This document shows positions 10,654-22,000 of a DNA stretch of 64,000 nucleotides, piece after piece. Below the pieces are notes generated by a model. The model was not told the DNA's origin. It ran no database searches and saw nothing but the letters and a program-made list of their open reading frames with translations. Source of the stretch: Heligmosomoides polygyrus polygyrus (lineage: Eukaryota; Nematoda; Chromadorea; Rhabditida; Heligmosomidae); assembly GCA_947396885.1 (NCBI GenBank), contig OX377203.1, positions 11,489,844 to 11,553,843 on the forward strand, given 5' to 3'. The position numbers were made by a program, and so were the translations under genes. Within the stretch, counting starts at the first letter, position 1. Each line of letters begins with the position of its first letter.

Positions 10654-13600
10654 TCATTTTCCGGCCAGCAGTACTCGAGTGCCGATGATAGCACCGACAC
10701 CGACCAGGGCGGCTGCGCCGATGCCGATCAGACTCCACCGGCGACTTGATCGTCGGCGTTCGGCCGCTTCACGTTGCAGTGTGTCTCGTCGTACGATATC
10801 AGCTGCGATTCCCATGAAATTTTTCTGAAATACGCCTGACATGAAGTGAATAAACTATAAAATAAGAGTACATACCACCTCGACGTCGAAGTGGACATTT
10901 CTCAAGGCGGATACTCTTCTAACCAGGAGACTATCCCAACGGTGGGTCGGAACGGCCCAAGTGTCGTGTATGGGCAGAATGGCCTCTCTCTGAGGAACAA
11001 TGAGAAACAACAAAAGGCAAATATCTCGACCCCAATACAACTCTGCGCAGAGTTAGGGACGACGTAACCTGGGCCGTTGGCAGTGTTGGGCCTATGCCTG
11101 CACCCGAAGAGCGAGCTCAAGTTGGCCGGAAACAGCGATTATGAGGATTACGCAGCCCCTCTCCCCACTGCGCCACCATCGCTCGCTCCTCATCGCTGTT
11201 TCCAGCCAACTTGAGCCCTCCTTCCGCCTGCAGGTGTAGGGCTAACGCCGCCAACGGTCCAAATTCTGTCGTTCCTAACTCTGTGCAGAGTTGTATTGGG
11301 GTCGAGATATTTGCATTTTGTTGTATCCCAGAGAGAGAGGCGTTTCTGCACATATACAACACTTGGGCCGTTCCGACCTACCGTTGAGATAGTTTCCTCG
11401 TAAGCAAGTTTAACGCCCTTGAAATCAAACTGAACATCTTGCTAACCAAAACGAATTCCTACACTTTAAAGTAGACTCTTCAAAAAGCTTAGAGTAATTT
11501 TTGTTTAAGAAACATTTAATGTGACTTCCACTTGAACGTAACATTCGCTTCCCGAGAATGTGAATGGGCAGAGTGATTGAACATTAAACAGACTCGGTGT
11601 ATTTGCACTTTCGAGACTGTACCAAAGATGAATTGCGTTGTATTTGCTGCCTGTTCTTTTGCAGGCACAGGATGTAGAGTGCAAACTACCCAGAAAACGT
11701 CGCACCAGCTGAGAGATAAACCCAAATTTCTTGTTTTCCGGAAACAACCGCCATTTTTTCCCCTTGTCCAAGTTCTTCATTCGCAAAACCTTGGCATTTT
11801 TCACCATGTGTCTTTGTTTTGTGCCGAACGAGGTTGTAGGCGGACCAAATTTTATTGAGCGGCCTATAGTTTCGACCTGTTCGTCGTCTTCAGAGGCGTA
11901 AAAGTGGTTCAAGACCAGATTTGTTGTCCACCTGACCAAACGTCTCCTCTTCGTTGCCCGCCAGACATCGTTCTAGGTACGAAACGAACATTCCCACCGT
12001 ATGATACATAAATTCATCCACTGATGCCCCGTTTACACGGACCGAAGTCGCTGCCATTGTTGTCAGTTGCCGAATGGTGACTGAGACATACCATGTCATT
12101 TACCTGTTACCGTGATGCAGTGCACTTACATGTTACTGTAATTACATATATATATATATATATCAGCCATAAGTCGGCAAATGACAACCGCGGGAGCGAC
12201 GTCGCTCTGCGTAAACGGTGCATCAGCGGATATTTTTGTTTCTCATACGTTAAGGTTTTTCGTTTTGTACCTAAAATGTATCCTACTATCCTATCCTGAA
12301 TAGGATCAGCAGAACGCTGGACGAAGGACAGCCATGCGAACAAGCAGGATTTCGAAGAGGATTCAGCACGATTGACCACATACACACCATTACGAAGCTC
12401 ATCGAAGTGTCGCGAGAGTACAAGCTGCCGCTGTGCCTTGCGTTCATCGACCTGAGGAAGGCATTCAACTCTGTCGAAACTGAAGCGGTCATCGAAGCCC
12501 TGCTCACTCAGGGCGTTCCTACTCAGTACATCAGAGTCCTTCGAGAGCTGTACAGTGGATTCACGACCAAGATCTCACCATTCTACAACGACGTCGTCAT
12601 CGACGTGAAGAGAGGGGTTCGGCAAGGGGATACCATATCCCCGAAGCTCTTCAGCGCCACTCTCGAAAACGTCATGCGCGAACTAGAATGGGAAGACATG
12701 GGAGTGAAGGTCGACGGTCGGCAACTACATCATCTTCGCCTCGCTGACGACATCGTGCTCATAACACCGAGCATCAGCCAGGCGGAGCGAATGCTGGCCG
12801 ACTTCGATCGTGTATGTGGGAACGTTGGACTGCAGCTGAATCTTACGAAGACGATGTTCATGAGGAACGGATGGGTTTCTGATGACCCATTCTCGCTCAA
12901 CGGAACGAACATCTCCGAATGCTCCAGCTATGTTTCTCTGGGTCGCGAAGTCAACATGGCCAACGACCTAGCACCAGAGCTGAGCAGGAGGAAAAGAGCG
13001 GCTTGGGGAGCTTTCAAGAGCGTCGAAGAAGTCGCGAAGAAGACGAAGAACGTCCGACTCCGTGCCCACCTATTCGACTCCACTGTTCTTCCTGCCCTAA
13101 CATACGCCTCAGAGACCTGGGCTATACGAAAGCAGGATGAACACGCGATCAGCGTTGCGCAGCGTGGAATCGAGAGGACGATGCTCGGAGTGACACGACT
13201 CACGGATGTGGGAGAAGGCCTCTGGAGTTCCGAGCTTCGCCGACGTTCGAAGATCAGAGACGCCGTCGCATGGGCCAAGTCGTCGATAGTAAGGTCGGTC
13301 GGCCACGTAATGCGCTTCACAGACACCCGCTGGACGAGAGCCATCACCGATTGGATTCCGCGGGATGTCAAGAGAACACCAGGACGCCCACCAACGCGTT
13401 GGTCGGACTTCTTCGTTAAAGCCCTGTACGACCGATATGACGCTCTTCGTGTCCCTCGAGCGAGGAGGATCCATTGGAGCACTCTGGCACGCGACAGGGA
13501 CGAATGGAAACGCTGCTGGCACCCGCTCGAGCAATTCGATGATCAACGGGACGACAGGTGATACCTAAAATGATCTCCGACGGGCAAGGAAGATGAGGCG

Positions 13601-15759
13601 TTTGGTCAAGTGAACACGTCTGATGTCTTGAACACTTTTAGGCCTCATAAGACGACGAGCAGTGCGAAACTATAGGCCGTTCAATAAAATTTGGTCCATC
13701 TACAAATTCGTTCGGCACAAAAACAATGACACATTATGAAAAATGCCCAGGTTTTACGAATGAAGAACTTGGGGAAGGGAAAAAAATGTCGGTTGTTTCC
13801 GGAAAAGAAGAAATTTGAGGTTTTTCACTCAGTTGGTGTCAAATTTTCTGGCTATCTTGCACCCTACACCTGGTGTCTGCAAAAAAAGGTAGCAAACACA
13901 ACGCAACTCATCACTGGTGCAGCCCCGAAAGTGCAAACACATCGAGTCTGTTTAATGTTGAATCAATCGGTCCACCCACATCCTCGGGAAGCGAATGCTA
14001 CGTGAAAGAAAAACGGATCTGAGCTATACCCCGTCTTTACAAAGCCCCGTAAGTGCGGCAGTCATACAAGAAGACCACTATCGCTTTTCGAAAAGATCAA
14101 AACATCAGAACGGCGAATATAGGATGTGCACCCACGAGGGTGCACACAGTATCCAGCAAATCCAGTGCGAGGTCAGCTCGTGCATACCGCGAAATATCTA
14201 GCAGTAACCGAACAGAAGTCTTGAGATCGTAGTCCCTGAGCAACTTACCCAGTTTCTGTCGTCATCGGCCCACGTCAGACGTATCCGCTTGTCGATAAAC
14301 TTCGCCGTGTAGGTGGAGAGCTGTTGTACTTCTCGTCGGAAATTTCGGGCATATAACCGCGCTCCAACCAGTCCACTGAACGATATCAATCCGACCTTAA
14401 ATAGTCAAATAACGCTGAGCATAGAAGGTAATAGAATATGAGGAAAATAGGTACTCGCCCCTACACTACTTTCAGTCTAGAAAATTAGACCTCTGTTATA
14501 ACATGTACCAGTCGGTTAACTTCACAAACATCTACAGTTTCAGTCCTTCGCCTTCATTAAGCGTAGCAGAGACGACACAGAGTTCCCAGAAAAGCTTTTT
14601 GCCCTTAGCTCCCCTTAAACAAACCAAAAACGATTCCTGCCGCGCAAAGACTGGTTCCTCTTGCTAGCTGCGCTGTTTCTCCACTGCTCTTGAACAATGA
14701 CCTAAGAAGCACTTACCAGCCGTCCATACGACATTCCGTTCTCCATCTCATCAGCCGTCCGACCGAACTCGTCGACAACCTGCAGACAGGCAGAGTTCGG
14801 CTCAACAAATTATCCGAAAAAATTATTTTGTGATAACTAACCTCACAATACCGGCTGAATGTCAGGTACTCGTTCTCGAGGAGTTCGTTGGCCAGCTCGT
14901 TCAGCTCAGTTTTATGCCTTCGCTCGAATATATAACAAACCTTTCTGAAAACGGGCACATAGTGGCAACCTTTCGAACCAGTGGCGAATTGTGCGTCCCC
15001 TAGCGAAATCCCCAAACTGCGGTCGTGGCGCTATGTCCACTTTTCCATTCAGATAAGCAGAGCACTCGAATATCAAGTTGGTTCATGCTTGAAAACGACG
15101 TCAAAAACACGACAGGAGGCAATTATGTCACAAAAGCTATAAATGGTAAGAAAGTGGAGATCCTGCGCTGTCAGAAAATATACACAGTGTCCGACGTGAA
15201 CATTCGTGGCCACCCAGAATCGATCAGAAATTGAAATCGAAATCGAAATGGCGAAATCGGCCATTTCATATGCAACGACCTAATAGTAGTCTGATCATTA
15301 GTCTGTACATTTGAGGCTCTGAAGAAGGCGATATCGCCAAAACAGGCGAGCAATGAAGCGTGTACCATCTCGTTTTCGAGTGCAACACCACTGTAAACAA
15401 GCGGACAGCTATCAGTGTAGAGGTTCATCAACTTTTGAACTGGCAGCTCCTTCCGTATGATTCGCTTCCATCGTTCAGACATATGCCTCAGACTTTTCTA
15501 TCAGGCAAACTGTCACAGATGAGGGGCTAACCTCATCATTTCATGCTCTGGTTGAACACCATACGGCAACTCTGGCTGCTCGTACCATTCTAAACGATCC
15601 TGCTCGATCCGCCATGAGAGGTAGTCGACCTGCAAAAGGACCTCATTGCAGTTCAGAGGGAATACCCTCCAATTCTAGAGATCCCCGACTCACCACGAAC
15701 CCTTCGACCTCCAATCGTGGTTCTTCGAAATCCGGGCCATCCTGCTCCGAGTCGCTCAT
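10654..15759 (-). CDS. ced-9: CED-9, Bcl-2 family apoptosis inhibitor
   Basis: Six exons: 15759-15694, 15629-15532, 14944-14842, 14779-14717, 14395-14249 and 10824-10654, all in phase, giving 215 residues. Matches to C. elegans CED-9 run throughout: EEPRLEVEGFVVDY at the start, PYGVQPEHEMMR, then the BH1 region MSYGRL followed by GLISFSG, a BH2-like helix ending in RNW, and a C-terminal anchor (about residues 190-215) after SSRRWSLIG. CED-9 sits on mitochondria, holds CED-4 inactive and is released by EGL-1. The protein is about 65 residues shorter than C. elegans CED-9, mainly because the N-terminal tail ahead of the EEPRL region is short. Another upstream exon cannot be excluded. It lies 273 bases downstream of mev-1 on the same strand. 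Intron 5 is 3.4 kb and holds several repeats. Confidence 0.94.
10905..11440. repeat. Fold-back element in ced-9 intron 5
   Basis: Arms mirror around about 11155: CGACCCCAATACAACTCTG near 11030 returns inverted near 11290, and CAAGTTGGCCGGAAACAGC returns as GCTGTTTCCAGCCAACTTG. It starts about 80 bases after the last ced-9 intron boundary. Noncoding; the exact outer limits are uncertain. Confidence 0.7.
12144..12164. repeat. TA dinucleotide microsatellite
   Basis: A short run of alternating T and A in ced-9 intron 5. It is likely to vary in length between individuals. Confidence 0.8.
12279..13561 (+). mobile_element. 5'-truncated RTE retrotransposon with an open reverse transcriptase frame
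   Basis: The frame runs open from about 12285 to a stop at 13561. It holds the reverse transcriptase core: CEQAGFRRGFSTIDHIHT, FIDLRKAFNSV, RQGDTISPKLF and LRLADDIVLI, with both catalytic aspartates kept in LADD, then the typical C-terminal RTPGRPPTRWSDFF. The upstream endonuclease domain is absent. The copy is flanked by an 11-base direct repeat, TACCTAAAATG, at 12268-12278 and 13562-13572. It lies inside ced-9 intron 5 on the opposite strand. Length and open state suggest a fairly recent insertion; without endonuclease and promoter it is unlikely to be autonomous. Confidence 0.88.
15313..15345 (+). other. Degenerate hammerhead-like motif in ced-9 intron 2
   Basis: CTGAAGA is followed by GGCGATATCGCC, which can pair as a hairpin, and then AAAAC where an intact core would have GAAAC. 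It resembles the modules at 34721, 37058 and 39498. It is probably a leftover of the same repeat class and is not expected to be active. Confidence 0.35.
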
Positions 15760-16032
15760 GCCTTATCTATAATTTTTATTTCTATTACACGTACACAATC
15801 AATACAATCGATATCGACGACGCGAAAACGAGACAATCGATGACCGAGACACGACTACCACGAGACAATACTCTACACACTATATCTTCCCGAAAACGAG
15901 AACAGAACACAGGACAGGGCATCTACGACGGAAATGGGGAAGCAGTTCACAACTGGTATCCAGACTATCTGCGAAATCAACGGGATGGATGACGGGGAGG
16001 GGCGGGAGTGATGCGAGAGGCGCAGCACTCCG
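15760..16032 (-). promoter_or_regulatory. mev-1/ced-9 intercistronic region with poly(A) signal and likely trans-splice acceptor
   Basis: Read on the minus strand, this 273-base spacer runs from the mev-1 stop to the ced-9 ATG. The only AATAAA I see is at 15780-15775. It is followed eight bases later by TATAG, ending at 15767, a possible acceptor that would leave ATAAGGC before the ATG. In C. elegans ced-9 follows mev-1 (cyt-1) in an operon. The close spacing of the signal and the acceptor is unusual for SL2 operons, where about 100 bases is typical. Whether SL1 or SL2 is used cannot be told from this sequence. Confidence 0.5.
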
Positions 16033-19000
16033 CTAGTGCTTCTTGGCGTCGTGGTGCTCGTGATGCTGGGGCCAGGCGTTGATCACGATTGCTGTCGCGA
16101 TGATCGCCGCAAGACCTAGCACCAGGTAGCCGCTCCTGTAGATCTGCAAAGGAAAACCGGACTTTGAACTTGAACTCTGAATAAAAATCAGAACGAGCAT
16201 CTGAACCGGTTTTCACGTCAAACTGGTCACTCTCCTAAACGAGCCTAACGCTTTCGAAATAGAACTGAATATCTTAACAGTCAACATCAGCGCCTTTCAA
16301 ATTAAACTCGACTTCCCAAAAATGTTCGAATAAACTTTTGTTCAAGGAAAATTTCATTATGGCTTTCTTCGATGCCTTAGTTCACCTGCCCAATAAGTGA
16401 ACATATTGTTTGAATTTTTTCAATTTTTTGTTGAGGAAAAATAATGAGATTTAAGGCTTATTTCGTAGAGTTTTTTTTGATTTGTTGATAATTTTTATCA
16501 AATGTGACACAAAAATGGTACATCATGCTCGAAAAAGTTTTAAAGAAGACAATTTTTTCAAAGTGTTAGTTTTTTTTAAGAGCAGGAAGGCTGCCATTTT
16601 TAGTACTAGCCAAGAGATGCCTACGGCATTGTGGCGTATGCCAGCCGGGCTTTCTTTGAGCTTAACCATGGGCGATTGCTGGCGAACTATACCCTTGTCG
16701 GCAGATCGCCAAAGTTTACGATGATTTGAGCGGGCAACGCAGGGTATGGATGGAGATCAACTGCCCAGCGCCGGGGATCGGAAGACGCGCCGCAGACGTC
16801 GTCCGACGTGCGATGAGACCATTCAGAAGACCTGATGAAGATGTCGTTCAACTTGCGTCATGATTCAAAAGACGTGCTGCAGATCAAATTGGAGAAAGCA
16901 GGGAAGCTCATTGAGGAAAAGAAAAGATTTAGGAAATTCTGAAAAAACAAAACCAAAATTTCGAGAATGGTATCAGATTCGTGGTGTGCATTGTGAAAAA
17001 TTACTTTATGCTAAGCTAAGGTGACGAAATATCGTGTGACACGCGCGCAATACGCGCGGTCCTGATGGGCGAAAATTGCGTGGTCGTCAACGTGTTAAGA
17101 AATGATGTATGCAACCTGCCTACATTTGCGCACCGCATGTTATAGTTTATAAGATGGTCACTGGTATGTTAGGCATTTCAGTCCAGGAATTCTATTCCGT
17201 TTCTTCTTTTAACGCGAGAGGTGGCCACTGGAAAATCAGAATCCCAAGGGCAAAATGTAGGGTAAGATCAAGCTTCTTTACTAATACAGCAGGAATCGAG
17301 TTTTTAAAGCTCTTAAAGAAAGACATTCCTCCTAGCTCCATGATGTAGTACAAAAGTCTCGTTGACAGGTATCTCCAGGACGCTTCCTAGTTTTCCTGTT
17401 CGATGACTTCAAACTGTCTCGTTCATTGTGCTGTAACTATCTCAAGATTTAGAGGATGATGCCAAGGTTACTGAGAGTCACTCATAGAGTTTCACTATTG
17501 TTTTCAGAAAAGCCTAGACGGTCCGAAGAGGTAGGCTAACAGAGCGGCACGGTTATAATATGCCTATAACAATCAAACGGAAGGCAATGGAAAGTAAAAA
17601 AGCCACTAACCGCCTTGGTATTCTCAACTCCCTTCGCGAGATCGAATCCAATGAAACGAATTCCATTCAGAGTATGGAATACGATGGGGAAAGCGATCAC
17701 AAACTGAAAACAGACGCAGATTTAGATGAAGAAACACTGCTTATACACGTTCGATTAGATATATGGCCAAACAGATAAATCCACTTGAAGGCGACAGAGG
17801 TTGAAAGCTTTCGAAAATACCAGGCTGTCCAATAATTCCTGTCCGAAAATGTTCAAAATTCTATAATTTTCCTTAGAAGTGTTACAATATCAGGGAAGTG
17901 TAAAAACCTTCGAGAAGGTTCTCCATAGTTCCACGCTAGGGGTATATAAGGCGCAGTCGCCGCCTCTAGCTACCAGTACAAGCTAAAATGGACCACGGTC
18001 GAATTCGTATGTTCGTGTACTACGAGTGGCTGCTGGGCAACGACACGGACACCGCGGTCGCCAACATCGGCAGAGCGTGCAAGGAGGATGCAGTGTCCCA
18101 ACGCACAGTCAGGCGCTGGTTCAATCGTTTCGAGAGCGGCGACACGAGCCTCGAGGACAGGGAGGGGGAGCACAGCGGGAGGCCTTTTACGGTGGATGAT
18201 GACGAAGTCCGTCGCTGTATCAAGGAGAAGCCGGAAGCCACCACACGTGAACTGGCGACGACGCTCGGCTGCAGCAAGTCCACCATCCACAATCGACTCA
18301 ACTTACTCGGCTACTACAAAGTTCTGGCCCGTTGGTCCTCTACCGTCTGACGAACGTCAACAAGCAGAGCCGCGTGACCGTCTGCCAGTCCCTCCTCCTT
18401 CGTCCGCATCGCAAGGAGTTTCTCGAGGACCTGGTCACTGGGGGTGAGAGCTGGGTCCTCTACGACAACGTCGCCCGCCGTGCCGTCTGGATCCCGCGCG
18501 GAGAAGAGCCGCCGACGACGCCGAAAGCCGGCTTGCACCCGCTGAGGATCATGCTCTGCTGCTGGTGGGACGCCAAGGGCATGCTGTACTTCGAGCTGTT
18601 CCCGCAAGGCAGGACGGTCACCGCCTCCATCTACACCGATCAGCTCGAGAAACTGGCCGCCGCCATCCGAGAAAAGCGTCCCCGACGGGCCTCGGTCCAC
18701 CTGCTGCACGACGACGCGCGCCCCCACGTGCCAAAGGAGACCCAGCAAAGGTTGGCGACGCTCGGCTGGGAGACGGTTGCCCATCCGCCGCATTCCCCGG
18801 ACCTCGCCCCCTCCGACTACCATTTGTTCCGCCCGCTGAAGCACCATTTGGCCGAAGGAAAATCCACCAACTACGACCACCTCAAATCCGACATCGCGGA
18901 CTTCTTCGAGTCGCAGCCTCCGGAGTTCTGGGCGAAGGGCATCGGCGACCTGCCCAATCGATGGGCCACTGTTGTGGATAACAGTGATGACTATATTGTT

Positions 19001-22000
19001 GATTAGACCTGTTTTTCAAAAAAGTTTAAAAAAATTAAAAATGGTGAAATTTTCAGACTAGAATTATTGGGCAGCCTGGTACTTGAAAACAAAGACCCTC
19101 TTACAAGCGATCGGATAACCGCTGAGAGCTCCATAAGGCAAAAATGTTCGCCTTTCGAGCAAAAATAGGTCTTCGACGACAGGGTCTGCTCCTCCGAATG
19201 GAGGAAGTGGGCAAGACGCTACCCGGTCTGCCACATCCTTATGAAATGAAAGAATCAGAAAAGAGAAAGAAGAGGGAAACATTGAAAATTACCTTGAAAG
19301 CCGAAGTGATTATTGCTGGAATGTGCCAGCTACGAATGTACTCGACAAACTGAGTGAAATTGAACGGCAGCATTGCAAATCCGACACCTAGAAAGAAAAC
19401 AGATCACGGACAGTAGGCAACGCTCACCAGGGCGCTTCAACTCATCAAAAAAATTGTGTTGTGAACAAAACCTTCTGCTGAGCCTAGATTCGAACTACTA
19501 CATACTACTACGCGTTTGCGGCTAGAGTGTTCTCATTGAAACAACATGACGAGATTTTGTTGAAACTGCATCTATACGCATAAAATTCATGGCAGAAGTG
19601 CATTCTACTACGTACACAAGAGAACAAACCCGTCCATATGTCCTTTCGTGCGTATGTCCTCGCAGAATTAGTGGCCGTGGATATTATTATCTACAACGGA
19701 TCGACCCAACGCGAAGGTTGCTGCATTGACTCCACAACAAGAAAGCAGTATCGACCTGCTACTGATCAATATCGACCGAGAATCACTGAATTCTTGGCTC
19801 TGTGCACCTGCTGTGGAAGCCAAACAGCGATCGCTTTATTCTTGTCAAACCGCTGCAAATCAGTAACACCCGCGACCACTAATTTCGTGCGGACGGACGC
19901 AGTTAAGAGGAGACGGACGTTTTTTGGTCTTCCATATACCATTTTGGCGCCAAAGTGCATACTTTTCAAACCAAATTGATAATATTCTACGCAAGCTTTA
20001 AGTTTTTTGAATCAAATTGAGCACGCTTCAAATGAAAACAAGCATCTGCAACATTCCCTGGAGGTTCAAATCAGTAACCAAAACGCTTTTTGTTTTGTGA
20101 AAAGGCGTTTTCTAAGCCAAGTTAGGAGTTCTTGAATGCAAGCCACTATCGAACGCAACATCCACACCTCGTGGGACCCATCAGCACTCACCCGTATATC
20201 GGGATGAGCCGGCCGCTGATATCAGCATGGAACCAGTTAAGCTGTAGGTCTTGATAGAAATGATTCAAATCAGTTTCTTTTAAGCCTCAATTGGCTGGTA
20301 TCGAGGTAGTAAGCTGTCACAACGATGTTTTATTGCGATCAAAACCTCTAGCACCAGGCGGGACTCGAACACGCATCTCCCTTTGATCGGGCGGGAATGC
20401 TCTACGCCATTACACCACCGGCGCCGTTTGATCGAATGCAACATCCTCACCTCGTAGGACCCATCAGCACTCGGATGGCGTAGAGCATTCCCGTCCGGTC
20501 AGAGGGAGGTGCGGGTTCGAGTCCCGCCAGGCGCTAGAAGTTTTGATCGCATCAAAACATCGTTGTAACAGCTTACATTCCCAGGAGACTCCGATAAAGT
20601 TCGAATAACGCTTAGTTCAAAAGAAATGTAGTATGGCTTTTTCTTGTCTTTAAAATTCACCTGCCCTACCTAATAGGTGGACACAAATAGGTGTTTGAAA
20701 TTTTATACAACTGTTATTTTTAAAGGAAAATAACCGTGTAAAGCTTGATCTGTGCATGCCGCAGGATTTTAGTGCAAAAATAAGAGATTGCGCCATGTAG
20801 ACGTAGTAGAGGTAACCATTTCACTTGGTTGATATAAAAAATCTATTTGCGTAGTTATGCACTTGCCAACAGTACAGCAAAAACAACTAAAAACCATTTA
20901 TATCATCATTTCACTGTTTCAAGTAAGCAATATTCGCAGTATCGTCAAATGAGGACCGCGACAAGCTAGACGAGTGCACGGCGCAACCTCTTTCTTTAAT
21001 ACAATAAAAACTGCTGCACCTCTGCAGTTTAGAAAAAACTCTAAACCATTATTTCACCTTAAAAAATGAAATTCCTATAAAATTTGAAACTGTATATTCA
21101 CTTATTGGAGCATTTGAACGAAAAAATTTCAGAGAATCATCCCAAATGTTTCTTGGACAAAAAATACCCTAGCCTTTTGGGATGGTGTCTTCATCTGAAA
21201 GAGGCTCGTTTTGATTTCAAAAGCGCCAAGCTGGTTTAGGAGAGTGTACAATTTTAGTCGCTTGGACTGATAGTTTAGCAGAGCCATGATTGTTACAAAT
21301 ATTGATTGCGGCTAACGTCTCGGCGTTATCGCCTTCTTCGGAGCCTGGAAAAGCTGAAGTAATTAGAAAAAACTACCCTCCCATACGCCGCTTCATCCCA
21401 CAGGAAACCACCCAGAAGGCGAAAAACCAAGAGAACGACAACGCAGAAAGTCAGGAAAAGGCTAACTTTTATGAGTGGACAAATGAACCTCGACACCCTA
21501 GCTTAACGGAAGATGGGTGATTCGACTTAAACTGCTTGACTGACTATTTGTCCACTCATGAACACATCAGTCAAACAGCCTAAGTCATTCACCCATCTTC
21601 CGTTCAGCTAGGATGTCGATGGGCTCATTTGTCCACTCGTAAAGCTTAGCCTTTTCCTGACTTTCTGCGTTGTCGTTTTCTTGGCCTTTTCGCCTTCTGG
21701 GTAGTTTCCCGTGGAATGAAACGGCATTTGGGAAGGTAGTTTTTCAAATGACCTCGACTTTTTTCGGTTCCGAAGAAGGCGAAAATGCCGAAACGTCACC
21801 CGCAATAAATATTTGTAACAATCTTGGCTCTGCTAAACAATCAGTCCAAGCGAATAAAATTGTATAGTTTTCTAGGCCAATTTGATGCCTATGAAATCAA
21901 GCGAACATCAGCCAAATCAAAACGAGCCTCTTTCAGATTAAGACAGAGGCCCTCCTATAAGGCGTTGGCAATTTTTTGTCCAATAAAAAATTATATTTGT

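Larger units (their letters stand above)
11525..14006. repeat. 2.5 kb inverted repeat in ced-9 intron 5, split by an RTE insertion
   Basis: The left arm 11525-11917 and right arm 13600-14006 are diverged reverse complements; for example GCATTCGCTTCCCGAGGATG-like blocks lie at both outer ends and CAATAAAATTTGGTCC-like blocks at the inner ends. The space between them is filled mainly by the RTE copy at 12279-13561. Noncoding apart from that insertion. Confidence 0.7.

Noticed and set aside
12928..13546. Minus-strand frames of 184 and 145 residues
   Set aside because: Antisense shadows of the RTE reverse transcriptase.
18314..18880. 188-residue minus-strand frame
   Set aside because: It is the antisense shadow of the GC-rich mariner transposase.
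20350..20425. Functional tRNA gene
   Set aside because: The T arm and B box are good, but the anticodon stem and acceptor stem do not fold properly in either copy.
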